From the NCBI GenBank assembly GCA_945878385.1, contig CAMCTE010000081.1:1-10996 (forward strand): a stretch of 10,996 bases of DNA. The letters are read 5' to 3'. Under the pieces are notes generated by a model. That model saw only the letters and a program-made list of their open reading frames with translations. It was not told where the DNA came from and did no database searches. A program made the translations under genes and the position numbers. The DNA is from Azohydromonas lata NBRC 102462. Its GTDB lineage: Bacteria > Pseudomonadota > Gammaproteobacteria > Burkholderiales > Burkholderiaceae_C. Below, in pieces: positions 1-5,705 of this stretch; the stretch's first letter is position 1, and every line of letters begins with the position of its first letter.

Positions 1-425
1 TCGGACACCTTGGACACGCCACCGGCTTGCGTCAGGGGAATGGCGACCATCTGGTTGCCCACGGGGATCTTCACGCCGGCCAGGTCGTTCTTGAAACGGA
101 ACTGGAAGGTGATGTCTTCCTTGGCGTCGCCGTTGTTGTCGATGTGGATCTCGTACAGGGCGTTCGGATCCATCTTGAAGTAGTTCGGGCCGCCGTAGGC
201 GTCCTGCAGCGGCTGGTAGTTGGCGATCAGCGTGACGTAGTCGCTGCGGCCGCTTTCGTAGCTGCGGAACATGTAGAAGTCGGTTCCGTCAACCTTGGGC
301 GTGGCGGTGATCGACGGAGCTTCGCGGTGGCTGGATGCCTGCACGGAGGTCAGGGACATGGCAGTGGCGGCCACAGCGGCAGCCACCGGGACAAGGCGCA
401 GCGCACGATTGCGGAAGGATTTCAT
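1..425 (-). CDS. DUF4331 family secreted protein (3' end outside window)
   Basis: This is the N-terminal 141 residues of a protein of the DUF4331 family, whose biochemical role is unknown. The start ATG at 423-425 follows an AGGA ribosome binding site with an 8-base spacer. Residues 1-30 look like a Sec signal peptide: basic start (MKSFRNRALR), an Ala/Val-rich hydrophobic core and a likely cut after VQA (28-30). The mature protein would then begin with SSHREAP (31-37), the hallmark of this family. Further family-like features are DGTDFYMF (46-53) and an Asp-rich DNNGDAKED stretch (96-104) that resembles a calcium-binding loop, although binding is not shown. The gene runs off the left edge, so length and C-terminus cannot be judged. 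It probably acts in the periplasm or outside the cell. It is monocistronic with respect to the genes on its right, being separated from them by 336 bases of non-coding DNA. Confidence 0.9.
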   Translation of the reverse strand, partial: MKSFRNRALRLVPVAAAVAATAMSLTSVQASSHREAPSITATPKVDGTDFYMFRSYESGRSDYVTLIANYQPLQDAYGGPNYFKMDPNALYEIHIDNNGDAKEDITFQFRFKNDLAGVKIPVGNQMVAIPLTQAGGVSKVS

Positions 426-433
426 TGAAACGG

Positions 434-437
434 TCCT
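434..437 (-). promoter_or_regulatory. Ribosome binding site of the DUF4331 gene
   Basis: On the minus strand this reads AGGA, with 8 bases between it and the ATG at 423-425. It is one of the few clear Shine-Dalgarno sequences in the window and fixes the start just ahead of the signal peptide. Confidence 0.65.
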
Positions 438-460
438 GTGTTCAGATTGAAGCGTTCAGC

Positions 461-476
461 GACATACACGGATGTC
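461..476. repeat. Inverted repeat GACAT-N6-ATGTC in DUF4331 leader
   Basis: GACAT (461-465) and ATGTC (472-476) are perfect complements separated by 6 bases. The repeat lies about 36 bases upstream of the DUF4331 start codon. It could be a regulator binding site or a small leader hairpin; a 5-base stem can also occur by chance. Confidence 0.35.
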
Positions 477-503
477 ACCGCCGAAGTGATGCCCATGGGC
501 GTC

Positions 504-521
504 CCTGCCAGTTACGGCAGG
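504..521. repeat. Inverted repeat CCTGCC-N6-GGCAGG in DUF4331 leader
   Basis: CCTGCC (504-509) and GGCAGG (516-521) form a perfect 6-base inverted repeat around AGTTAC. It overlaps the -10 part of the promoter candidate at 511-538, so it could be an operator or simply a leader hairpin. No function is shown by the sequence alone. Confidence 0.4.
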
Positions 522-538
522 TCCGGGCGGGTGGATGC
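511..538 (-). promoter_or_regulatory. Possible ECF-sigma-like promoter of the DUF4331 gene
   Basis: On the minus strand GCATCC (538-533) is followed after exactly 16 bases by CGTAAC (516-511). A C/T-rich -35 and a CGT-type -10 with about 16-base spacing are common in promoters read by extracytoplasmic-function sigma factors. The -35 lacks the usual AAC core, and I cannot assign a particular sigma factor. Transcription from here would give a leader of about 80 bases. No good sigma-70 pair was found in the intergenic region, but that search was by eye. Confidence 0.2.
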
Positions 539-552
539 TAAGCAAGCGGGGA

Positions 553-571
553 CCCCCCTTGAACAGGGGGG
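553..571. repeat. Strong GC hairpin (7-base stem, 5-base loop)
   Basis: CCCCCCT (553-559) pairs perfectly with AGGGGGG (565-571) around TGAAC. It is the strongest short hairpin in the intergenic region. Neither strand has a run of T after it, so it is not a standard intrinsic terminator. It sits just upstream of the promoter candidate at 511-538 and may insulate the DUF4331 gene from readthrough or bind a protein. Confidence 0.45.
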
Positions 572-655
572 ATGGACCGGTTTCGTGAACAACTGGTCGG
601 AAGTGAAGAAACTCATATACCGCCCGTGAAATAGGTCTCAGATGACCCACTAGGA

Positions 656-689
656 CCTGCGCAGGATCACCGCAAGACCCTGCGCGGTG
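656..689. repeat. Overlapping, mutually exclusive hairpins downstream of the patatin-like gene
   Basis: GCGCAGG (659-665) pairs with CCTGCGC (679-685). CACCGC (668-673) pairs with GCGGTG (684-689). The two stems interleave and share bases 684-685, so both cannot form completely. The left arm also belongs to the palindrome CCTGCGCAGG (656-665). No T run follows on the minus strand. This may be a Rho-type transcript end structure or a chance product of high GC. Confidence 0.3.
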
Positions 690-761
690 GCGGTGAATTC
701 GCGGCAAGTGCCTTTGCGGGCCGAAGGAAGAGCCCGACCTCAGACCCGTTTCGCGCAAGAT

Positions 762-1853
762 TCAGCGCAGTGCCTGGGCATCAATCGAAGGCTGGCTGAC
801 CAGCTGGGCCCATTCGTCGGCCAACTGGCGGCTGGCCGCCAGTGCCAGACTCCACAAGCGCTCGCGTTCCTGCGGGTCGTGCAGGTGGCGCTTAAAGTCT
901 GAGCGGTCGGGGATCTTGCCGCCAGGCAGCGCCGCCGCCCAATCCGGGTGGGGACTGAGAACCACGGCGTTGTCCAGGAACGGCGTGGCGCCGTGTCGGT
1001 GGCGCAGCGGCTTGTCCAGCCATCCCGGCACCAGGCGCGGTTGAAAGTGCGGCACCAGGGCCACACCGCCTTCCAACCGGTCGTAGGGCAGGTGAACATG
1101 GTAGTCAGTCAAGCCGCCGTCCCAATAGTGGCCGCCGGGTGCGCCTGCGATGTTGACCACAGGCTCCAGCCAGAAAGGAATGCTGCAACTGGCCATCAAG
1201 GCGTCTTCGAAATTCTCTTGGTTCAAGCCCACGAGGGTGGTGGGCAAGTCCGGTTGTGGGCGGAGCCACCATTCGGGCCCCTGGCCCGCCGCCGAGAACA
1301 CCCCGCGATGCAGTTGATGGTCCAGGAAGCGCCGATGCACCGCGTTCATGGTCACGGCGGCGGCAAAGCCCGCGGGCATGCGCCAGCGGCCTGCACGGTG
1401 CAACAGCCCGCGCCCGCGCGAGGTGATGATGTGCAGGCGCCAGCGTGGATGCGCAAGCAGGCTGCCCTGCGCAGAGGCAGGAAAGTGCTGCTGGAGCGTC
1501 AAGCGAAATCGTTGACTGACCACCGATGCGCTGGGCATGCGGCCGTCCGCTGCACCGTAGCGCTCGTGGATGTAATCGTGCCCCAGTTGACCCAGGGCGC
1601 GCACCGGGTCGGGCATGCAGGCCGCCGCCATGCGCCATGCGCCGATGGAGGCTCCCACCAGATCCACCGCATGGCCACCCTTGGGCAGCCATTCACCGAA
1701 GACAAAGGCGTCCAGCGGCAACAGGATCAGGCCCTTGGGCCCGCCGGCGGCGCCCGCCACCACCTTCACATCCTGGGGCGGCAGGCCGCGCTCCAAGAGA
1801 TGACGGCGGGCACGGGGCCCGGCGTGAACCAGCAAGGCTTGGGGTGCAGGCAT
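762..1853 (-). CDS. Patatin-like phospholipase / lipid acyl hydrolase
   Basis: A 363-residue patatin-fold hydrolase, expected to cleave acyl esters of lipids with a Ser-Asp dyad. The nucleophile elbow is GASIG (67-71) with Ser69. The catalytic Asp is Asp245 in YWDGGLTDYH (243-252). The glycine loop for the oxyanion hole is GAAGGPKG (34-41) instead of the more usual GGGxRG, a variant I associate with a subfamily of bacterial patatin-like proteins. ASCSIPFW (221-228) matches the conserved segment before the second catalytic region. There is no signal peptide or membrane segment, so it is probably cytosolic. The ATG at 1853 is the first possible start because an in-frame TGA lies 6 bases upstream of it; no clear Shine-Dalgarno is visible. 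It begins 53 bases after tex and may be the last cistron of that unit. The substrate cannot be told from the sequence. Confidence 0.85.
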   Translation of the reverse strand: MPAPQALLVHAGPRARRHLLERGLPPQDVKVVAGAAGGPKGLILLPLDAFVFGEWLPKGGHAVDLVGASIGAWRMAAACMPDPVRALGQLGHDYIHERYGAADGRMPSASVVSQRFRLTLQQHFPASAQGSLLAHPRWRLHIITSRGRGLLHRAGRWRMPAGFAAAVTMNAVHRRFLDHQLHRGVFSAAGQGPEWWLRPQPDLPTTLVGLNQENFEDALMASCSIPFWLEPVVNIAGAPGGHYWDGGLTDYHVHLPYDRLEGGVALVPHFQPRLVPGWLDKPLRHRHGATPFLDNAVVLSPHPDWAAALPGGKIPDRSDFKRHLHDPQERERLWSLALAASRQLADEWAQLVSQPSIDAQALR

Positions 1854-1906
1854 TCGAAGTCAGCCAGAACGGCGCTGGCGTGTCGTGCGGGCGCGCCGAT
1901 GAGGCC
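1854..1906. other. Short gap between tex and the patatin-like gene
   Basis: This 53-base gap holds an inverted repeat GCCAG-N7-CTGGC (1863-1879) close to the patatin-like start and a GGCGCGCC palindrome at 1891-1898. No T run follows, so I do not call a terminator. The hairpin might reduce translation of the downstream gene, but the stem is only 5 bases. Confidence 0.3.
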
Positions 1907-4297
1907 TCAACGCCGCTGCTGCAATTTGGCGAAGGCCGCCGCCATTGCGCCTTGGGCAGCGGGCTCTCGCCCGCCCGCAACACCTGCACCTGCCGGGCCG
2001 CCTGAACGCGTCGCACCCTGCCCCTCGCGGCGGCTGCGCTCATCCCGCCCCGCGGGCTGGAAGCGGTTGCCTGATTCGCGCGCGCCCGGCTTGGCCGGCG
2101 TCGCCTCGAGCTTCATCGTCAGTGATATGCGCTTGCGCGCAAGGTCCACTTCCAGTACGCGAACCTTCACCACATCGCCGGTCTTGACCACCTCGCGGGC
2201 ATCCTGCACGAAGCGGTGGGCCAACTGGCTCACATGCACCAGCCCGTCCTGATGCACACCCAGGTCGACAAAGGCGCCGAACTGGGCCACATTGCTCACC
2301 GTTCCTTCCAGCACCATGCCTTCGCGCAGATCCTTGAGGTCGTTCACGCCGTCGTTGAAGCGGGCGACCTTGAAATCCGGTCGCGGGTCGCGGCCCGGCT
2401 TCTCCAGTTCCTGCAGCACATCGCGTACCGTGATGGCACCAAAGCGCTCGTCTGTGAAGCGCTCGGGCAAGAGCTTGCGCAAAACGTCCTGCTGGCCCAT
2501 CAGTTCGTGGATGGGACGACCGGCTGCGCCGATGATCTTTTCCACGAGCGGGTAGGTCTCTGGGTGTACGCCCGACATGTCCAGCGGGTTGTCGCCGCCG
2601 CGGATGCGCAGAAAGCCGGCGGCCTGCTCATAGGTCTTGGGCCCAAGGCCGGTGACATCCAGCAGTTGTTCGCGACGACGGAAGGCGCCTTGCGCATCGC
2701 GCCACCGCACGATGCCGGCTGCCACCGTGGCAGACAGACCCGATACCCGCGACAGCAACTGGGATGAGGCCGTATTGAGGTCCACGCCGACCGCATTCAC
2801 GCAGTCTTCGACCACCGCGTCCAGCGTGCGCGCCAGCTCACTTTGGTTGACATCGTGCTGGTACTGGCCCACGCCAATGCTCTTGGGGTCGATCTTCACC
2901 AACTCGGCCAGGGGGTCCTGCAGGCGGCGCGCGATGGACACCGCACCGCGCAGGCTCACATCGAGCTCGGGTAATTCGCGGCTGGCCACATCCGAGGCCG
3001 AATAGACCGAGGCGCCCGCCTCGCTGACCACGACCTTCACCGGCAGTGCGGCGTCGGCGCCTGGAGCGAGTGAGGCCAGGCGCTTGAGCAGGTCGCCTGC
3101 GAGTTGGTCGGTTTCGCGGCTGGCCGTGCCGTTGCCGATGGCAATCAGGTTGACGCCGTGGGTGGTGCACAAGCGGGTGAGCGCATGCAGGCTGCCTTCC
3201 CAATCGCGGCGGGGCTCATGCGGGAACACGGTGGCCGTGTCCAGCACCTTGCCGGTGGAGGACACCACCGCCACCTTCACACCGGTGCGGATGCCGGGGT
3301 CCAGCCCCATCACCACCTTGGGGCCCGCGGGTGCAGCCAGCAGCAGGTCGCGCAGGTTGTCGCCGAAGACCTTGATGGCGGTGGCTTCGGCGGCTTCGCG
3401 CAAGCGACTGAAGAGATCGCGTTCCAGACTGAGGCTGAGCTTGACCTTCCAAGTCCAGGACACGCATTTTCGGATGAGGTCGTCGCCTGCGCGCTGCCGG
3501 TGGCTCCAGTTCAGCAGGCGAGCGAGGTGACCCTCGGCGATGCTGGGCTGTCCGGGCTGCAGTTCTTCGTCCAGCCGCAGCTTGGCGTCCAGAATTTCCA
3601 AGCTTCGCCCGCGCAGCACGGCCAGCGCTCGGTGCGAGGGCACGCGGTGGATGGGCTCGTCGTAGTCGAAGTAATCGCGGAACTTGGCGTGATCCGGTTC
3701 ATCGGGCGACTTGCCTGGTGCGATGCGGCTGCTGAAGAGGCCATCCGACCACAGCCAGTCGCGCAGGGCACCCACCACACGGGCGTCTTCGGCCCATTGT
3801 TCAGAGAGGATGTCGCGCACGCCGTCCAGCACCGCAGGCACATCGGCAAAGCCGGCGTCGGCATTGAGGTAGGCCTGCGCCAGCTCGGAAGGCACGAGTG
3901 TGGGGTCGGCAAACAGTCGCTGGGCCAGGGGCTCCAGACCGGCCTCGCGGGCGATCATGCCCTTGGTGCGGTGCTTGGGCTTGTACGGCAGGTAGAGGTC
4001 TTCCAACTCCTGCTTGGTGGGCGCGGCCTCGATGACCGTGCGCAATTCGGCGGTGAGCTTGCCTTGTTCCTCGATGCTTTTGATGACCGCCGCGCGCCGG
4101 TCTTCCAGTTCGCGCAGGTAGGTCAGCCGAACTTCAAGCTCACGCAACTGCACATCGTCCAGGCCACCGGTGGCCTCCTTGCGGTAGCGGGCAATGAAGG
4201 GCACGGTGGAGCCGCTGTCCAGCAACTCCACGGCCACCTCCACTTGGCGCACCTGCACCGACAACTCTTGGGCAATTTGGAGAACGATCTTTTTCAA
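1907..4297 (-). CDS. tex: Tex, RNA-binding transcription accessory protein (TTG start)
   Basis: A 796-residue full-length Tex protein, a conserved nucleic-acid-binding factor that associates with RNA polymerase and is linked to expression of toxins and stress resistance in other bacteria. The N-terminal helical domain carries the typical TVPFIARYRKEATGGLDD-like block (31-48). The YqgF/RNase-H-like domain starts at VVMGLDPGIRTG (328-339) and runs to about 460. Helix-hairpin-helix segments occupy roughly 500-566 (NTASSQLLSRVSGL, then LLDVTGLGPKTYEQAAGFLRI as two parts). The S1 RNA-binding domain is at about 657-728 (FGAFVDLG, GLVHVSQL). The tail after 735 is rich in Arg, Gly and Ala and probably disordered. 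The start is TTG: the upstream SDR stop lies in the same frame 11 codons before it, and no ATG or GTG comes between. GGA at 4307-4309 has a 9-base spacing. The 30-base gap suggests co-transcription with the lipid genes. Confidence 0.97.
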   Translation of the reverse strand: MKKIVLQIAQELSVQVRQVEVAVELLDSGSTVPFIARYRKEATGGLDDVQLRELEVRLTYLRELEDRRAAVIKSIEEQGKLTAELRTVIEAAPTKQELEDLYLPYKPKHRTKGMIAREAGLEPLAQRLFADPTLVPSELAQAYLNADAGFADVPAVLDGVRDILSEQWAEDARVVGALRDWLWSDGLFSSRIAPGKSPDEPDHAKFRDYFDYDEPIHRVPSHRALAVLRGRSLEILDAKLRLDEELQPGQPSIAEGHLARLLNWSHRQRAGDDLIRKCVSWTWKVKLSLSLERDLFSRLREAAEATAIKVFGDNLRDLLLAAPAGPKVVMGLDPGIRTGVKVAVVSSTGKVLDTATVFPHEPRRDWEGSLHALTRLCTTHGVNLIAIGNGTASRETDQLAGDLLKRLASLAPGADAALPVKVVVSEAGASVYSASDVASRELPELDVSLRGAVSIARRLQDPLAELVKIDPKSIGVGQYQHDVNQSELARTLDAVVEDCVNAVGVDLNTASSQLLSRVSGLSATVAAGIVRWRDAQGAFRRREQLLDVTGLGPKTYEQAAGFLRIRGGDNPLDMSGVHPETYPLVEKIIGAAGRPIHELMGQQDVLRKLLPERFTDERFGAITVRDVLQELEKPGRDPRPDFKVARFNDGVNDLKDLREGMVLEGTVSNVAQFGAFVDLGVHQDGLVHVSQLAHRFVQDAREVVKTGDVVKVRVLEVDLARKRISLTMKLEATPAKPGARESGNRFQPAGRDERSRREGQGATRSGGPAGAGVAGGREPAAQGAMAAAFAKLQQRR

Positions 4298-4306
4298 AAC
4301 GGGGAT

Positions 4307-4309
4307 TCC
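4307..4309 (-). promoter_or_regulatory. Ribosome binding site supporting the TTG start of tex
   Basis: Minus-strand GGA (4309-4307) is 9 bases from the TTG at 4297-4295. Between the upstream in-frame TGA (4328-4330) and this TTG there is no ATG or GTG, and the next in-frame ATG is residue 114, inside the conserved N-terminal domain. The rare start may hold Tex output below that of its operon neighbours. Confidence 0.6.
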
Positions 4310-4327
4310 ACTGGAAAGGCCGAATGG

Positions 4328-5242
4328 TCAAACGCCGGACTGGGCGCGCAGGGCAGTGCGCAACCGCTCACCGACTTCGGGACGCTCCTTGAAGGGGTCT
4401 GTCGGGTTGCGGCTTTGCAGGACATCTTCCATACGCGTTTGCACCGGCGACAGGGCATGGGGGTGGCTGTAGATGTAGAACTGCCCGGACTCGATGGCCG
4501 CGAAGGTGGCTTGCGCCACATCCGACGCGCTGACTTTGCCCGAGCTGACCGCCTTTTCGCTCATGGCCTGAGCGATCAGTTGGCTTTGCGTCGGCTTGGC
4601 CTGGCTTCGAAGTTCCTGCGGCCGATTCCGATGGCTGTGGCTGATGCCGGTGGGCACGAAATAGGGGCACAGCACCGAGGCACGGATTTGGTCGGTGACC
4701 AGGCACAGGTCCTGCTGCAGCGTTTCCGTCAGTGCCACCACCGCATGCTTGCTGACGTTGTAGACGCCCATATTCGGCGCGCAGACCAGGCCGGCCATGG
4801 AGGCTGTGTTGATGATGTGGCCCTGGTAGCCGGCGTCCTGCCGTGCGGCCCGCAGCATAGGCGGCGTGAACAAACGAACACCATGGGCCACGCCGCGCAG
4901 GTTGACGCCCAAGACCCAATCCCAATCCTGCTCGGTGTGCTCCCAGATCAGGCCACCATGGGCCACGCCCGCATTGTTGAACAGGAGATTGGGCGCGCCA
5001 AATTTCGCCAGCGTCTGGTCCAGCAGGTGCTGCACCTGGGCGCTGGCTGCGATATCGGTCACACAGGTGAGCACCTCAGCGCCGGCCTCGCGCACCTGCT
5101 GCGCCGCGGTGTCCAGCGCGTCGGCCTGCACATCACTCATGACGACATTCATCCCGCGCCGAGCGGCCTGGAGACTGAATTCCAGGCCGAAGCCCGATGC
5201 GGCACCAGTGATGACGGCGGTTTGGCCAGCTTGCAGTTTCAT
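4328..5242 (-). CDS. SDR family oxidoreductase (classical type)
   Basis: A 304-residue short-chain dehydrogenase/reductase. The Rossmann glycine motif is TGAASGFG (12-19), the NNAG motif is at 89-92, and the catalytic set is Ser148, Tyr161 and Lys165 (YNVSK). Asp37 after the second strand (VMSDVQA) suggests NAD preference, but this is inference. The C-terminal part beyond about 200 is longer than in FabG-type enzymes (about 250 residues), with a segment FYIYSHPHAL (255-264) seen in SDRs of this size class. The start ATG at 5240-5242 overlaps the GNAT stop as ATGA. A much longer upstream extension in this frame runs over the GNAT gene and is rejected. Substrate unknown; context suggests an alcohol, hydroxyacyl or carbonyl compound from lipid breakdown. 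Confidence 0.92.
   Translation of the reverse strand: MKLQAGQTAVITGAASGFGLEFSLQAARRGMNVVMSDVQADALDTAAQQVREAGAEVLTCVTDIAASAQVQHLLDQTLAKFGAPNLLFNNAGVAHGGLIWEHTEQDWDWVLGVNLRGVAHGVRLFTPPMLRAARQDAGYQGHIINTASMAGLVCAPNMGVYNVSKHAVVALTETLQQDLCLVTDQIRASVLCPYFVPTGISHSHRNRPQELRSQAKPTQSQLIAQAMSEKAVSSGKVSASDVAQATFAAIESGQFYIYSHPHALSPVQTRMEDVLQSRNPTDPFKERPEVGERLRTALRAQSGV
5239..5242 (-). other. ATGA stop-start overlap (GNAT to SDR)
   Basis: The minus strand reads ATGA: the SDR start ATG (5242-5240) overlaps the GNAT stop TGA (5241-5239). Only a weak GGA element lies about 11 bases upstream, so translation of the SDR probably depends partly on ribosomes ending the GNAT gene. Confidence 0.8.
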
Positions 5243-5703
5243 AGGGTTGTGTCCGGTTCGAGGAGCATCTCCACATGCGGGATGTCGTCCTCCAGATAGG
5301 GCTCGGTGACGGTTCGAAAACCGAAGCCTTGGTAGAAGCGCTCCAGGCGTGCCTGTGCGCTGATGCGGATGCCCTGCCCGGCCCAAAGCCGTTGGCAGCT
5401 GCGGATGCCTTCGGCCATCAGTTCGCGTCCGACACCGGTGCGCCGCACGGCGGCTGCCGAGATGACACGACCGATGGAAGGCTCTGCGTACTTCACGCCG
5501 GGGTCGACGATGCGCAACAGGGCTTGGAGCCGGCCCTGGGCATCGCGGCCCAACAGGTGATGCGCCTGATGGTCCACGCCATCGGCATCCTGGAAGATGC
5601 AGGTTTGCTCCACAACGAAGACCTCGCTGCGCAGGGCCAGCATCTCGTACACATCCAGCGGGCCTAAATCGGGCAGCCGCGCCAGGGTCCAGCGCAAGGC
5701 CAT
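5239..5703 (-). CDS. elaA: ElaA-like GNAT family N-acetyltransferase
   Basis: A 154-residue GNAT protein resembling Escherichia coli ElaA, whose physiological substrate is not established. The family pattern is clear in EVFVVEQTCIFQDADGVD (27-44), the acetyl-CoA pyrophosphate loop RRTGVGRELM (87-96; R-x-x-G-x-G type) and the closing motif ERFYQGFGF (121-129). Length is right for single-domain ElaA. The ATG at 5701-5703 overlaps the reductase stop as TGATG. A frame extension to 5973 would add 90 residues lying entirely over the reductase gene with no GNAT content, so the short start is chosen. There is no Shine-Dalgarno before the ATG, which suggests translation by reinitiation. Its place inside a fatty-acid operon hints at acetylation of a metabolite or enzyme of the same pathway, but this is speculation. 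Confidence 0.9.
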   Translation of the reverse strand: MALRWTLARLPDLGPLDVYEMLALRSEVFVVEQTCIFQDADGVDHQAHHLLGRDAQGRLQALLRIVDPGVKYAEPSIGRVISAAAVRRTGVGRELMAEGIRSCQRLWAGQGIRISAQARLERFYQGFGFRTVTEPYLEDDIPHVEMLLEPDTTL

Positions 5704-5705
5704 CA
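5701..5705 (-). other. TGATG stop-start overlap (reductase to GNAT)
   Basis: The minus strand reads TGATG: reductase stop TGA (5705-5703) and GNAT start ATG (5703-5701) share one base. No purine-rich ribosome binding site occurs in the 20 bases before the ATG, which is the pattern expected of termination-reinitiation coupling. Confidence 0.8.

Larger units (their letters stand above)
426..761. other. 336-base intergenic region with several inverted repeats
   Basis: This lies downstream of the patatin-like gene and upstream of the DUF4331 gene, both on the minus strand. It should therefore contain the 3' end of one transcript and the promoter and leader of the other. Open frames here (for example a 100-codon minus frame at 456-758) have no recognisable protein content and no good ribosome binding site. 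Local structure includes inverted repeats at 461-476, 504-521, 553-571 and 656-689 and the 10-base palindrome GCCCATGGGC at 491-500. The region is less GC-rich around 596-645 (AAGAAACTCATATA and nearby), as expected near a promoter. I see no tRNA, small-RNA family or mobile-element end that I recognise. Confidence 0.6.

Noticed and set aside
553..571. Intrinsic terminator for the patatin-like transcript
   Set aside because: The hairpin is strong, but no T run follows on the minus strand, so it is recorded only as an inverted repeat.
456..758. A 100-codon minus-strand open frame in the intergenic region
   Set aside because: It has no ribosome binding site, no recognisable family, a Pro/His/Arg/Gly-rich composition, and covers the hairpins and promoter candidate of the DUF4331 gene.
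948..2252. A 434-codon plus-strand open frame opposite the patatin-like gene and the end of tex
   Set aside because: It spans two unrelated minus-strand genes and their junction, has no domain pattern and reflects codon bias on the opposite strand.
3104..5299. A 731-codon plus-strand open frame opposite tex and the SDR
   Set aside because: Tex and the SDR account for this DNA with clear domains. The antisense frame has a low-complexity composition rich in Gly, His, Gln and Val and no recognisable motif; long open antisense frames are common in high-GC DNA with strong third-position bias.
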